From assembly GCA_003640645.1 (NCBI GenBank), contig QGHH01000021.1, positions 1-64,000 of the forward strand: a DNA stretch of 64,000 bases, written 5' to 3'. The notes below the pieces were generated by a model. The model ran no database searches. It had not been told where the DNA came from and saw only the letters and a program-made list of their open reading frames with translations. How positions within the stretch are numbered: the first letter of the stretch is position 1; every line of letters starts with the position of its first letter. Positions 28,238-38,022 of the stretch are shown in pieces. A program made the position numbers and the translations under genes. Source of the DNA: Fredinandcohnia aciditolerans (GTDB taxonomy: Bacteria > Bacillota > Bacilli > Bacillales > Bacillaceae_L).

Positions 28238-29917
28238 ATGGCAGAATTACGTAGTAATATGATCAAATCAGGGTTTGATAGAGCTCCTCACAGAAGCTTG
28301 CTTCGCGCAGCAGGAGTAAAAGAAGAGGACTTTAATAAACCATTTATAGCAGTAGTAAACTCATATATCGATATTGTTCCAGGACATGTTCATTTACAAG
28401 AATTTGGAAAAATCGTAAAGGAAGCAATTCGTGAGGCTGGTGGAGTTCCATTCGAAATGAACACAATTGGTGTTGATGATGGAATTGCAATGGGTCATAT
28501 CGGAATGAGATATTCTCTACCAAGTCGTGAAATTATTGCCGACTCAGTTGAGACAGTTGTATCTGCACACTGGTTTGATGGAATGGTTTGTATTCCAAAC
28601 TGTGACAAAATCACTCCAGGTATGATGATGGCAGCAATGCGTCTAAACATCCCTACTATTTTTGTTAGTGGTGGTCCAATGAAAGCTGGTCGTGATGCTG
28701 CAGGAAACCCACTAGACCTTACGTCTGTTTTCGAAGGTGTTGGAGCTTATCAATCTGGTAAAATTGATGAAGCGAGATTAACAGAAATCGAGCAATTTGC
28801 TTGCCCTACTTGTGGATCTTGTTCTGGTATGTTTACAGCAAACTCTATGAACTGTTTAGCTGAAGGACTTGGACTTGCTCTTCCAGGTAACGGAACAATT
28901 CTAGCGGTATCCGAAGAAAGAAAAGAATTTGTTAAAAAATCTGCGAAACAATTAATGAACTTAATAGAAAAAGATATTAAGCCTCGCGACATCGTAACAA
29001 TTGATGCAATTGATAATGCTTTTGCATTGGACATGGCTATGGGCGGTTCTACTAACACAGTCCTTCATACACTAGCATTAGCAAATGAAGCTGAAATTGA
29101 TTACTCATTAGAACGTATCAATGATATTGCTGCTCGTGTTCCACACTTAGCTAAGATTGCTCCTGCCTCTGATTATCATATTGAAGATGTTCACAATGCA
29201 GGTGGTGTTAGTGCAATCATCAATGAATTACTTAAAAAGCCAGATGCTCTGAATGGAGATTGTTTAACTGTTACAGGTAAAACCTTACGTGAAAATGTGG
29301 CGGGCTGTGAAATCACTGACCACAACGTAATCCGTCCACTTGAAAATCCACATTCTGAACAAGGTGGATTAGCTATTTTATTTGGTAACCTTGCTCCAGA
29401 AGGTGCAGTTGTTAAGGTTGGTGCTGTAGACCCAGAGGTTGGCGGATACCACAGAGGCCCTGCTGTTTGCTATGATTCTCAAGAAGATGCCCTATCTGGA
29501 ATCATTGTTGGTAAAGTTAAAGAAGGCGATGTTGTAGTCATTCGTTATGAAGGACCTAAAGGTGGTCCAGGGATGCCTGAAATGCTTGCTCCTACATCTC
29601 AAATTGTTGGTAGAGGTCTTGGTGCAAAAGTTGGTCTAATTACTGATGGACGTTTCTCGGGTGCATCTAGAGGAATCTCAATCGGACACATCTCTCCTGA
29701 AGCTGCTGAAGGTGGTCCAATTGCATTCGTCCAAGATGGTGACATGATTGAGCTTGATTTAAATAATCGTACTATTACATTAGAAATTTCTGATGAAGAA
29801 TTTGAAAAACGCAGAGCTGAGTGGAAAGGCTTTGAACCAAAGGTGAAAAAAGGCTATCTTGCTCGCTATTCAAAACTTGTAACAAATGCAAGTACTGGTG
29901 GAGTTATGAAAATATAA
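28238..29917 (+). CDS. ilvD: Dihydroxy-acid dehydratase
   Basis: 559 residues. An Fe-S enzyme that dehydrates 2,3-dihydroxy acids to 2-oxo acids in isoleucine and valine synthesis. Cluster cysteines are seen in [11 protein letters not shown] and [18 protein letters not shown]; the C-terminal half has [11 protein letters not shown]. It starts at [21 protein letters not shown] with GGAGGT upstream. It is separate from the rest of the ilv-leu genes, as in B. subtilis. It has its own promoter, CodY-like box and terminator. Confidence 0.97.
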   Translation: MAELRSNMIKSGFDRAPHRSLLRAAGVKEEDFNKPFIAVVNSYIDIVPGHVHLQEFGKIVKEAIREAGGVPFEMNTIGVDDGIAMGHIGMRYSLPSREIIADSVETVVSAHWFDGMVCIPNCDKITPGMMMAAMRLNIPTIFVSGGPMKAGRDAAGNPLDLTSVFEGVGAYQSGKIDEARLTEIEQFACPTCGSCSGMFTANSMNCLAEGLGLALPGNGTILAVSEERKEFVKKSAKQLMNLIEKDIKPRDIVTIDAIDNAFALDMAMGGSTNTVLHTLALANEAEIDYSLERINDIAARVPHLAKIAPASDYHIEDVHNAGGVSAIINELLKKPDALNGDCLTVTGKTLRENVAGCEITDHNVIRPLENPHSEQGGLAILFGNLAPEGAVVKVGAVDPEVGGYHRGPAVCYDSQEDALSGIIVGKVKEGDVVVIRYEGPKGGPGMPEMLAPTSQIVGRGLGAKVGLITDGRFSGASRGISIGHISPEAAEGGPIAFVQDGDMIELDLNNRTITLEISDEEFEKRRAEWKGFEPKVKKGYLARYSKLVTNASTGGVMKI

Positions 29918-29935
29918 TACTCTTCACATATGAAA

Positions 29936-29968
29936 CATCCCGATTCAAAAGAATCGGGATGTTTTTTT
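29936..29968 (+). terminator. Intrinsic terminator of ilvD
   Basis: CATCCCGATTC/GAATCGGGATG stem with an AAAA loop followed by seven T. Confidence 0.93.
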
Positions 29969-29971
29969 AAG

Positions 29972-31084
29972 TTATGTTCTTTCTAGCATTCTCTCCAGGG
30001 CAAGTACGGCATCCTTTGCAATTTCTTCTGGAACTTTAATAATTTGTGTGGTCTCCCCTCTTTCAATCATTTCTAATGACCATGTTAAATGTGGTAAGTC
30101 GATTCGATTCATTGTTAAACAAGCACACAGATGAGGATTAAGTGAAATAATCTCTTTATCGGGATGTTGCTTGATGATTCGTTGAACGAGATTCATTTCA
30201 GTTCCAATTGCCCACTTGCTTCCTTTGGGTGCTTTTTCAATCATATCAATAATATAAGCGGTTGAACCCGCATAATCTGCAAGTACTACTGTTTCATATG
30301 GACACTCTGGATGAACAATGATATTCATATCGGGTTTTGATTTACGGATATTCTGTACATTTGATGGTGTAAAGTTTTCATGAACGGAACAATGTCCCTT
30401 CCAAAGGATGATTTTAATATCTTCCATGTTTCCTTCATATTTTAATGTATGATTGATCGGATCCCAAACAGCCATCTGGTCTAGTGGAATACCTAATTCA
30501 AATGCCGTATTTCTTCCTAAATGCTGATCAGGTAAGAATAAGATTCTTTCTTTTTTAGTAAAAGCCCACTTGAGCATTTTTTTCGCGTTTGACGAAGTTA
30601 CAGTTGCTCCCCCATTTTTTCCGACAAATGCTTTAATAGCAGCTGTTGAATTCACATAGGTCAATGGCAGGATTGTGTCACCAAAAGTATCTTGTAATTG
30701 GCTCCAGCACTTTTGTGTTTGGTGAATATTGGCCATATCAGCCATTGAACAGCCTGCTCTCATATCAGGTAAATAGACTTTTTGTGATTCAGTTGTTAAA
30801 ATATCGGCTGTTTCTGCCATAAAGTGAACCCCACAAAATACGATGAACTCCGCATCTTTGTTCTCGGCAGAAATTTGTGCAAGTTTTAATGAATCACCTG
30901 TTGCGTCCGAAAACTTAATCACTTCATCCTTTTGATAATGGTGACCCGGTATAAACAGTCGTTTACCAAGTCGTGACTTTATTTGTAAAACGCGTTCTTC
31001 CATTTCCTGAACAGATAAACGTTTATATTCATCTGGAAGTAAAGCCCCAGATGAAGTGTTTTTCATCATTTCTAATAGGTTCAT
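29972..31084 (-). CDS. nadA: Quinolinate synthase A
   Basis: 370 residues. It condenses iminoaspartate with dihydroxyacetone phosphate to quinolinate, using a [4Fe-4S] cluster. Cysteines lie in [21 protein letters not shown] and [31 protein letters not shown] is the substrate-binding start. It follows nadB by 18 bases (AAAGGAGAG before its ATG). In B. subtilis nadC lies between nadB and nadA; here it does not. Confidence 0.96.
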   Translation of the reverse strand: MNLLEMMKNTSSGALLPDEYKRLSVQEMEERVLQIKSRLGKRLFIPGHHYQKDEVIKFSDATGDSLKLAQISAENKDAEFIVFCGVHFMAETADILTTESQKVYLPDMRAGCSMADMANIHQTQKCWSQLQDTFGDTILPLTYVNSTAAIKAFVGKNGGATVTSSNAKKMLKWAFTKKERILFLPDQHLGRNTAFELGIPLDQMAVWDPINHTLKYEGNMEDIKIILWKGHCSVHENFTPSNVQNIRKSKPDMNIIVHPECPYETVVLADYAGSTAYIIDMIEKAPKGSKWAIGTEMNLVQRIIKQHPDKEIISLNPHLCACLTMNRIDLPHLTWSLEMIERGETTQIIKVPEEIAKDAVLALERMLERT

Positions 31085-31102
31085 CTATGTTCTCTCCTTT
31101 AC

Positions 31103-32650
31103 TTATGAATAAACGATATTTTCAAAAGCTCTCTTTCGGATAATCTCTTTTTTGTACCAATTATCGTGGTCTTCAAATGGGTAATCTTCACGGAAATGAC
31201 TACCTCTGCTTTCTGTTCTCATCTTGGCGGAACTGGCAATTAGCCAACCTACGGTGATCATGTTTACGATTTCAAGCTGTTCAATTGTTAAACTTGATGG
31301 TGAAATTTCATCAAATTTACGTTTGAATTTCTCTAACCATTCTATTGCATGTTCAAGTTGGTCATCATTACGTACAATCCCTACATTCTCCATCATCATT
31401 ATTTGAATTTGAGTCTTTGATGGTAGATTAAGAGTATAGTCTTGTTTACTAATTCCTTTAGCAACTGGGTACAATATGTTTGGTATATAATCTACAAAAA
31501 TATCATTTGCAACTAAATTTCCAAACACAATCCCTTCAAGTAATGAGTTACTTGCTAAACGATTTGCTCCATGGACTCCAGTACATGCGACTTCCCCGAT
31601 AGCGTACAAATTCGGAATAGTTGTCTGTCCTCTCGCATCTGTTTTTACCCCTCCCATTGAAAAATGGGCTCCTGGTACTACGGGTATTACTCCATTTTCT
31701 ATTTGAATCTCATTTATTAGGCAAAGGTTAGTGATTGTTGGGAAGCGACTAGCAAAATCGTCAATCATAGAAATATCTAAAAAGATTTTTTTACCGTTAC
31801 AGATCTCATTAAAAATGGCCCGTGCTACCACATCTCTTGGCGCTAGATCAAGCAAAGGATGGAGACCATTCATGATTGGTCTACCATCTTCATCAACAAG
31901 GATGGCACCTTCGCCCCTCACTGCTTCAGAAACAAGACCACAGGATATTCCGTCTTTGTGTAATAATGTCGGATGGAATTGAATGAATTCTAAATCACAT
32001 AGCTCTGCACCGGCACGATAAGCCATTGCAAGACCATCCCCCATTATGGTTTTGTCATTTGAAGAAAAGGAATATAGTCCTCCACACCCCCCTGTTGCTA
32101 AAATTGTATAATCTGCAAAATAATCGAGAATCTCATTGTTTTGAGATTTCGCTTTTACCCCGATACAGTGATCATTTTCAATTAGAAAATCAATTGCTGT
32201 TAAGTCCTCAAAAATTTGAACCCGTTCCTTTACTTTTGCAAGCATGTGCAGTACCAACGCTTTCCCAGTGGCGTCACCACCTGCATGTAGGATTCGTCTC
32301 GTGGAATGGGCCCCTTCTTTTCCTAGTACCAGATTATGGTCCTCATCTCTATCGAAGTTCATTCCATCATTGATTAACTTCCATAGATAGCTGGGTCCGT
32401 TTTGTACTAAAATTTCAACTGCGCTCTCCTTGTTATGATAACAACCAGCGGAAACGGTATCGTTAAAATGGGAACGCCAGGAATCGTCCTTTCCAACACT
32501 AGATGCAACACCACCCTGCGCCAATATGGAATTACTGTTTGTCACTTTTGACTTTGTGATAATAATCACATTCTTTTTCAAACTTAATTGATACGCAGCG
32601 GTTAATGCGGAAATACCACTGCCAATAATAATAATGTCGCTGCTTGGCAT
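31103..32650 (-). CDS. nadB: L-aspartate oxidase
   Basis: 515 residues from the ATG at 32650, which has GGGAGGG upstream; the GTG/ATG candidates before it are unsupported. An FAD-dependent oxidase, the first step of de novo NAD synthesis. The N-terminus has the dinucleotide motif IIIGSGISALTAA, then LAQGGVASSVG, HAGGDATGKAL, and EFIQFHPT with MGGVKTDARGQTT of the succinate dehydrogenase/NadB flavoprotein family. It is divergent from nifS-nadR, which is the arrangement repressed by NadR in Bacillus. Confidence 0.96.
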   Translation of the reverse strand: MPSSDIIIIGSGISALTAAYQLSLKKNVIIITKSKVTNSNSILAQGGVASSVGKDDSWRSHFNDTVSAGCYHNKESAVEILVQNGPSYLWKLINDGMNFDRDEDHNLVLGKEGAHSTRRILHAGGDATGKALVLHMLAKVKERVQIFEDLTAIDFLIENDHCIGVKAKSQNNEILDYFADYTILATGGCGGLYSFSSNDKTIMGDGLAMAYRAGAELCDLEFIQFHPTLLHKDGISCGLVSEAVRGEGAILVDEDGRPIMNGLHPLLDLAPRDVVARAIFNEICNGKKIFLDISMIDDFASRFPTITNLCLINEIQIENGVIPVVPGAHFSMGGVKTDARGQTTIPNLYAIGEVACTGVHGANRLASNSLLEGIVFGNLVANDIFVDYIPNILYPVAKGISKQDYTLNLPSKTQIQIMMMENVGIVRNDDQLEHAIEWLEKFKRKFDEISPSSLTIEQLEIVNMITVGWLIASSAKMRTESRGSHFREDYPFEDHDNWYKKEIIRKRAFENIVYS

Positions 32651-32727
32651 TTGAAAAAACCCTCCCTTAGTATGCGTTATCAATCTAGGTAACTTTTTAG
32701 GAGAAAATACAAATTGAGTTTACAACT

Positions 32728-32771
32728 GTCTTGACACTTATATTTACATAAATGTAGACTAATGACAAGAC
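32728..32771. promoter_or_regulatory. Divergent promoter/operator region between nadB and nifS
   Basis: GTCTTGACA at 32728 and TGACAAGAC at 32763 form a near-perfect inverted repeat around TTTACATAAATGTA. TTGACA at 32731-32736 could be the -35 box of nifS, and TTGTCA on the minus strand at about 32763-32768 the -35 box of nadB. The NadR (NiaR) repressor encoded at 33973 is the natural candidate to bind here. The exact operator sequence is inference. Confidence 0.5.
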
Positions 32772-32823
32772 CTTTTTCATTGTCCCCTGCTTTTTTAGGT
32801 AGATTGAAAGGATGGTAGAGACG

Positions 32824-33942
32824 ATGATTTACTTAGATTATGCCGCAACAACTCCGATTCGCGAGGAAGCATTACAAATGTTTACGGAGGTTTCAACAAA
32901 ATATTATGGAAATCCAAGTAGCTTACATGATGTTGGTTCTAATGCGAAGCAATTGCTAGAATTGTGTCGTAAAGAGCTTGCTGATACAATAAATGGGGAG
33001 CCTGAAGGTGTTTATTTTACAAGCGGAGGTTCAGAATCAAATCACTTAGCGATTCGCTCCCTTCTAGAAGCACATAAAACCAGAGGAAACCACTTAATTA
33101 CAAGTTCAACAGAACATTCGTCTATTCATAATGTATGTAAGCAGCTTGAAACAGAAGGTTACGATGTTACCTATCTTCCTGCTGATCGATTTGGACAGGT
33201 TCGATTGGATGATTTGCAGTCAGCAATTACGGATAAAACCATTTTTGTGTCGATTCAGTTTGCAAACCCAGAAATCGGCACGATTCAACCAATTGTAGAA
33301 ATTGGCACTTTTCTACATGAGAAAAATATTTTATTTCATAGTGACTGTGTCCAGGCTTTTGGAAAGATTCCAATAGATGTTAAAAAAGCACATATTGATA
33401 GCTTGTCAATTTCTAGTCATAAAATATATGGTCCAAAAGGAGTTGGAGCTTGTTATATACGTCCATCTGTCATGTGGAAAATGCAATTACCTGGAACTTC
33501 ACATGAAAATGGATTCCGTCCCGGAACCGTAAATATACCAGGAATTGCATCCTTTATTACAGCAGCTCAGTTAATTTGTAGTGAAATGGAAATGAATACT
33601 AGGAAAAATCGAGGATTGCGAGATAGACTATTATCTGGGCTAGCCATTTTAAAAAATGAAATAAATGTTGAAGGACATCCAACTGATCAGCTTCCACATA
33701 TTATAGGTTTTTCCGTTGGCGGTTTACAAGGGCAATATATTATGCTTGAATGCAATCGACATGGAATTGCAATTTCTACAGGAAGCGCATGTCAAATTGG
33801 TAAGCAAACCCCATCGAAAACAATGCTTGCAATAGGAAAAACAAAAGATGAAGCTAAACAGCTAATTCGTATATCATTTGGACGAATGACAACTACAGAG
33901 GATATCGACAAGGTAGTTGAAGTGTTAAGGAATATTGTTTAA
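32824..33942 (+). CDS. nifS: Cysteine desulfurase, NifS type
   Basis: 372 residues. A pyridoxal-phosphate enzyme that takes sulfur from cysteine. The start MIYLDYAATTP is that of the family; the PLP lysine is in SSHKIYGPKGVGA and the catalytic Cys in STGSACQIGKQ. In B. subtilis the nadB-linked NifS is thought to serve the NadA Fe-S cluster. A selenium locus lies only 4 kb away and NifS-type enzymes can also release selenium from selenocysteine, so a second role is possible but unproven. Confidence 0.92.
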   Translation: MIYLDYAATTPIREEALQMFTEVSTKYYGNPSSLHDVGSNAKQLLELCRKELADTINGEPEGVYFTSGGSESNHLAIRSLLEAHKTRGNHLITSSTEHSSIHNVCKQLETEGYDVTYLPADRFGQVRLDDLQSAITDKTIFVSIQFANPEIGTIQPIVEIGTFLHEKNILFHSDCVQAFGKIPIDVKKAHIDSLSISSHKIYGPKGVGACYIRPSVMWKMQLPGTSHENGFRPGTVNIPGIASFITAAQLICSEMEMNTRKNRGLRDRLLSGLAILKNEINVEGHPTDQLPHIIGFSVGGLQGQYIMLECNRHGIAISTGSACQIGKQTPSKTMLAIGKTKDEAKQLIRISFGRMTTTEDIDKVVEVLRNIV

Positions 33943-33972
33943 CAGCTTGAAAGTGATAATGGAGTGAATAAA

Positions 33973-34515
33973 ATGAGTGGAGATAAAAAATTATTAGGTG
34001 AGCAACGACGAGAAACGATTATAAAATGGTTAAAGGAAAGCCCTACCCCAATCATTGGCGAGGAGTTATCAAAACGAGCAAATGTAAGCCGCCAGGTCAT
34101 TGTTCAAGATATCTCGTTATTAAAGGCGAAAAATGAACCAATCGTTGCTACTAGTCAAGGCTATATCTATTTACAAGAACAGCCCAAGGAAGAAAATTTT
34201 ACACGCATTATTGCGTGTAAACACACATCTGAGGAAACGGCGAAGGAACTAAATATTTTGGTCGATCATGGAGTGACTGTACGTGATGTAATTGTGGAGC
34301 ATCCTGTATATGGGGATATTACAGGTTCCTTAATGATTAAGAATCGATTCGAGGTTAAACGTTTTGTCGAAAGAATAACTGAAACAAAGGCTACCCTTCT
34401 GTCGTTGTTGACAAATGGAGTACACCTGCATACGATTGAGGCGGATTCTATTGAAAAAATCAATGCAGCCTGTGAAGCCTTACACGAAGAGAATATTTTA
34501 TTTAGTGACCAGTAA
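33973..34515 (+). CDS. nadR: NadR/NiaR transcriptional repressor of NAD synthesis
   Basis: 180 residues: an N-terminal HTH_11 domain (RRETIIKWLKESPTPIIGEELSKRANVSRQVIVQDISLLK) and a C-terminal 3H domain named for its histidines (IACKHTSEETAKELNILVDHGVTVRDVIVEHPVYGDI). In B. subtilis it binds nicotinic acid and represses nadBCA and nifS. The ATG at 33973 has GGAG eight bases upstream. It lies 30 bp behind nifS, in one operon with it. Confidence 0.93.
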   Translation: MSGDKKLLGEQRRETIIKWLKESPTPIIGEELSKRANVSRQVIVQDISLLKAKNEPIVATSQGYIYLQEQPKEENFTRIIACKHTSEETAKELNILVDHGVTVRDVIVEHPVYGDITGSLMIKNRFEVKRFVERITETKATLLSLLTNGVHLHTIEADSIEKINAACEALHEENILFSDQ

Positions 34516-34523
34516 GATGAATT

Positions 34524-34557
34524 AAGCAACAGCCTTGTGAGGACTGTTGCTTTTTTG
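34524..34557 (+). terminator. Intrinsic terminator of nifS-nadR
   Basis: AAGCAACAG/CTGTTGCTT stem followed by TTTTTGTTT. Confidence 0.9.
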
Positions 34558-34632
34558 TTTCTCGATTAAAAATGGATTGGATTCATATAACATGAAGATG
34601 CAAAAAGACTGTGATCGTATCCTCATTAACCG

Positions 34633-34712
34633 AAATGGTTCAAGCGTACCCTCGTTCACTGAACAGAGTTTAAGTGAGGGTAAGAAAACAGCTTAAGCGT
34701 ACCCTCGTTAAA
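34633..34712. repeat. Short direct repeat in the nadR-htpG gap
   Basis: AAGCGTACCCTCGTT occurs twice, at about 34633 and about 34694, with a partial inverted copy (GTGAGGGTAAG) between them. No gene is present in this 250-bp gap. Confidence 0.5.
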
Positions 34713-34767
34713 TCCTTTGAGTCCAAGTGAAGCTACGAATACGTAATATCCCTACCGTCTCCTACGA

Positions 34768-36648
34768 TCACACCATAATCTTACAGATATCATTTGTAAA
34801 TTCTACTGGGTCTTGGATTGGTAGGCCTTCGATAAGAAGTGCTTGGTTGTACAATAAGTGAGTATATAAATCTAATTTTGTTTGGTCATTTTCGAATGCA
34901 TTTTTCAATGATTGGAAGACTTCATGTTGTATGTTGATCTCCAACACCTTATCTGCTTTAATGTTTTGGTTATCTGGCATAGCATTAAGCACTTTTTCCA
35001 TTTCAATGGAGATCTCACCATCTGTTGATAAGCAGACTGGGTGTGTTTTAAGTCGTTTTGAAATTCTTACATCCGTTACCTTACCGGCTAATGTATTTTT
35101 CATATATTCAAATAACTCTTTGTTCTCGTTTTGTTCTTCTTCTGTTGTTTTATCGTTTTCATTTGGTTCAAAGCCTAGATCGCTGCTTGATACTGATTTG
35201 AACTCTTTTTCCTTGTATTTCATGAGCATTTTAATCGCAAACTCATCAATATCCTCTGTGAAATAAAGGATTTCATAGCCCTTATCAGCCACTAATTCTG
35301 TTTGTGGAAGTTTATCAATTCGTTCTACTGAATTACCAGTTGCATAATAAATATACTTTTGATCTTCCGACATTCTAGATACATATTCATCTAATGTGAC
35401 AGGCCTTTTCTCCTTGGAAGAATAGAAGAGTAACAAATCTTGAAGGGTTTCTTTATTGCTTCCGTAATCACTATACACACCAAATTTTAATTGGCGACCA
35501 AAGCTATCATAGAACTTTTCATAGTTGTCGCGTTCATTCTTTAACATGCTTTGTAATTCGCTCTTTATTTTTTTATTGATGTTTTTCGCAATAAGTTTTA
35601 ATTGTCGGTCCTGCTGAAGCATTTCTCTTGATATATTAAGTGATAAATCCTCAGAATCTACCAACCCCTTAACAAAGCTAAAATAATCTGGAAGCAGGTC
35701 GGCACATTTGTTCATTATTAAAACCCCGTTTGAGTAGAGCTCAAGTCCCTTCTCGTATTCCTTTGAATAATAGTCAAAAGGAATATTTTCAGGTATATAT
35801 AATATTGCATTATAGCGGATTGTCCCATCAACACTGGTATGAATATGTTTCAGTGGCTTATCAAAACCATAGTGTTTTTCATTATAGAATTTTTCATAGT
35901 CTTCATCTGTTAATTCGCTTTTGTTCTTTCTCCAAATTGGAACCATGCTGTTGATAACTTGTTCCTCTGTTATCTGCTCGTATTCAGATTCGCTTCCTTC
36001 TTTAAGTTTATTTGTTGTAACATCCATCTTTATTGGGTAGCGAATGAAATCTGAGTACTTTTTGATAATGGATTTCAAGCGATATTCTTCTAAAAACTCA
36101 TCATACGTTTCATCTTCTGTGTTTTCTTTGATTTTTAAAATGATTTCTGTACCGACAGTATCTTTTTCCACAGTTTCAATTGTATACCCATCGGCACCAG
36201 TTGATTCCCATTTATATGCTTCTTCACTGCCCAGTGCTTTACTTACAACAGTCACAACATCTGCAACCATGAAAGCAGCATAAAATCCGACACCGAATTG
36301 ACCAATGATATCGTGACCATCTTTAATTTCCGTTTCCTTTTTAAAAGCTAAGGAACCACTTTTTGCAATTGTTCCAAGATTCGTTTCTAGCTCTTCCTTT
36401 GTCATCCCAATTCCGGTATCAGAAATAGTAAGAGTTCTGTTATCTTTGTCGGCAGTAATTTTGATGAGGTAGCTATCTTTATCAAATTGATAACGATCAT
36501 CGGTTAACGCCTTATAGTAGATTTTGTCAATCGCATCGCTAGCGTTTGAGATTAGTTCCCGTAAGAAAACTTCTCTCTGGGAATAAATTGAGTTAATCAT
36601 CATTTCTAATAACCTTTTAGACTCTGCTTTAAACTGCTTTTTTGCCAT
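34768..36648 (-). CDS. htpG: Hsp90-family chaperone HtpG
   Basis: 626 residues. An ATP-dependent chaperone with an N-terminal GHKL ATPase ([34 protein letters not shown]), a middle domain ([19 protein letters not shown]-type segment) and a C-terminal dimerisation domain. The ATG at 36648 has AAAGGGGA upstream. Unlike B. subtilis htpG, a full CIRCE operator lies 48 bases before the start, so HrcA control is likely. Confidence 0.96.
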   Translation of the reverse strand: MAKKQFKAESKRLLEMMINSIYSQREVFLRELISNASDAIDKIYYKALTDDRYQFDKDSYLIKITADKDNRTLTISDTGIGMTKEELETNLGTIAKSGSLAFKKETEIKDGHDIIGQFGVGFYAAFMVADVVTVVSKALGSEEAYKWESTGADGYTIETVEKDTVGTEIILKIKENTEDETYDEFLEEYRLKSIIKKYSDFIRYPIKMDVTTNKLKEGSESEYEQITEEQVINSMVPIWRKNKSELTDEDYEKFYNEKHYGFDKPLKHIHTSVDGTIRYNAILYIPENIPFDYYSKEYEKGLELYSNGVLIMNKCADLLPDYFSFVKGLVDSEDLSLNISREMLQQDRQLKLIAKNINKKIKSELQSMLKNERDNYEKFYDSFGRQLKFGVYSDYGSNKETLQDLLLFYSSKEKRPVTLDEYVSRMSEDQKYIYYATGNSVERIDKLPQTELVADKGYEILYFTEDIDEFAIKMLMKYKEKEFKSVSSSDLGFEPNENDKTTEEEQNENKELFEYMKNTLAGKVTDVRISKRLKTHPVCLSTDGEISIEMEKVLNAMPDNQNIKADKVLEINIQHEVFQSLKNAFENDQTKLDLYTHLLYNQALLIEGLPIQDPVEFTNDICKIMV

Positions 36649-36696
36649 ACTAAATCCCCTTTCAGTAAATAACTGTGACAATTATATTGTTTTACG

Positions 36697-36723
36697 TTAG
36701 CACTCTCATTCCTGGAGTGCTAA
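36697..36723 (-). promoter_or_regulatory. CIRCE operator upstream of htpG
   Basis: TTAGCACTC, nine bases, GAGTGCTAA: a perfect CIRCE inverted repeat, the binding site of the heat-shock repressor HrcA. A TATAAT on the minus strand (36681-36686) lies between it and the gene and could be the -10 box. Confidence 0.92.
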
Positions 36724-36775
36724 CACCCAACTTTTTAATAACATATATTTTTTTCTCTGTCAATCAAGTTGCTAG

Positions 36776-37687
36776 TTAATTCTTTATAAATGTGGTGATT
36801 TTCTCTTTATGATTTTGAAAGGATTGTTCTCCAAGCTTTACGAGGAAATCGATATACTCTGGTGCATCAAATGGAACCTCTCGGCCAAGTTCTTCATTTA
36901 TGCGAACATAGTTATCACTTAGCAAATGCTGACAATGATAAGTTACCGATTCCGATGACAAATGCAGGGCGAGATCGAGTAGTTTTGGAGTCATTTTCAT
37001 CGATGGAAGATTAAATGGCAGCCACTTATTTACGCCCCATTCTTTCTTTTTTTCAATCGAGAAGTCAATTTTTTGTAGACCTGTCCCTATTGATAAAATT
37101 TGAATGTCGGATAAATTCTTTTCAAAATAATGCTGGGCTTCTGTAATACAAACAAGCGAAGGATTATTAGCCCAAAGTCCCCCATCAATGGCTAAATAGT
37201 GATTATTAATATTATTTGGTGGGAAAAAGACGGGTGCTGAACATGAAGACAGAACGGCATCCCAAAGTTTTATGGAGTGATCGTCCTGTTCTGCATTACC
37301 ATAATTCGTTCGGTGGACAAAAGGTTTCCCATTGGTAATATCAACTGTCGGGATAAGCAAGGGTTTTTCTATATCAAATAATGTAATTTCACCAAATGCT
37401 TCTTGAATATAGTGTCGTAAGAATTCATCACTGTACACACTTTTTAGAAATCCTATTTTCGCCTGTCTCGTAAAAATCTTTTCCCCGTATTTGATGTAGT
37501 TTTCCTGTACATCCTCCATATTTATCTCTAAAGTTGCTGAAGCAGCAATGATTGAACCAGTACTCGTTCCTGCAACCATATCAAACATCTTGGAGATGGG
37601 TTTTTTATATTCTTTTTCTATTAAGCGTAAAATGGCAACAGCAAAGACTCCGCGAATTCCGCCCCCATCAATGCATAAGATTTTCAT
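36776..37687 (-). CDS. Patatin-like phospholipase
   Basis: 303 residues. Oxyanion-hole motif DGGGIRG near the N-terminus, serine nucleophile in GTSTGS (about residue 42), and the DGG of the catalytic Asp in AIDGGLWANNP. This is a cytosolic patatin of the CapV/bacterial type with no signal peptide. It probably hydrolyses acyl esters of phospholipids. The ATG at 37687 has AGGTG six bases upstream. It is monocistronic between htpG and the selenoprotein gene; there is no adjacent CD-NTase, so a CBASS effector role is not supported. Confidence 0.88.
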   Translation of the reverse strand: MKILCIDGGGIRGVFAVAILRLIEKEYKKPISKMFDMVAGTSTGSIIAASATLEINMEDVQENYIKYGEKIFTRQAKIGFLKSVYSDEFLRHYIQEAFGEITLFDIEKPLLIPTVDITNGKPFVHRTNYGNAEQDDHSIKLWDAVLSSCSAPVFFPPNNINNHYLAIDGGLWANNPSLVCITEAQHYFEKNLSDIQILSIGTGLQKIDFSIEKKKEWGVNKWLPFNLPSMKMTPKLLDLALHLSSESVTYHCQHLLSDNYVRINEELGREVPFDAPEYIDFLVKLGEQSFQNHKEKITTFIKN

Positions 37688-37751
37688 ATTTTTCACCTAT
37701 TAGCCGTTTTTTTTACTAGTATTCCCTTGAAGCATCGTAGGTATAAGCAGC

Positions 37752-37778
37752 AAAAAAGATGCCTCTAAAGGGCATCTT
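37752..37778 (-). terminator. Intrinsic terminator of the selW-like gene
   Basis: AAGATGCC/GGCATCTT stem; on the minus strand a T-run of six follows. It overlaps the stop codon of the selenoprotein gene. Confidence 0.85.
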
Positions 37779-38013
37779 ATACTTGCTTCATGATTGAAAT
37801 GATTTCTTCTGGTGTTGGAAATCTACCTACTTCTTTTTTCGAGAACACTTTTTCCCCATTTACAGTCACTTCAAACACTCCGCCTGAAGCTGGAATGAGT
37901 TCAAGATTTGTAATGTTTTGTCTAAAGTGTGTGAATAGTTTTTCCGCAAGACCTGCGGCTATAGGTGCGTAGTTTCACTGCATACAAAACTCAATTGAAA
38001 TCTTATACATCAT
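37777..38013 (-). CDS. SelW/Rdx-family selenoprotein (UGA-encoded selenocysteine)
   Basis: A 78-residue thioredoxin-like protein. It reads MMYKISIEFCMQ, then UGA at 37975-37977, then NYAPIAAGLAEKL...ASGGVFEVTVNG...GRFPTPEE. CxxU at the N-terminus followed by SGGVFEV and GRFP is the SelW/SelT/Rdx signature. Eighteen codons of frame conservation beyond the UGA and GGAGG five bases before the ATG make decay unlikely. A hairpin with loop GGUCU follows the UGA. It lies just downstream of selB on the same strand, so the two may share a transcript. Likely role: thiol or selenol redox partner; substrate unknown. Confidence 0.92.
37944..37958 (-). promoter_or_regulatory. Bacterial SECIS hairpin of the selW-like gene
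   Basis: Transcribed as CCGCA-GGUCU-UGCGG: a 5-bp stem and 5-base loop beginning with GG, 16 bases (to the stem) or 21 bases (to the loop) after the UGA. The E. coli fdhF SECIS has the same GGUCU loop. Further UAUAG/CUAU pairing can extend the stem below an internal bulge. Confidence 0.85.
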
Positions 38014-38022
38014 GAAAACCTC

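Noticed and set aside
36776-37687. Patatin as a CBASS defence effector
   Set aside because: No CD-NTase, cap genes or other defence genes are beside it; the neighbours are htpG and selenium genes.
37777-38013. SelW-like gene as a nonsense pseudogene
   Set aside because: The UGA is at the CxxU position, the frame is conserved after it, a bSECIS-type hairpin follows, and SelB and tRNA-Sec are adjacent.
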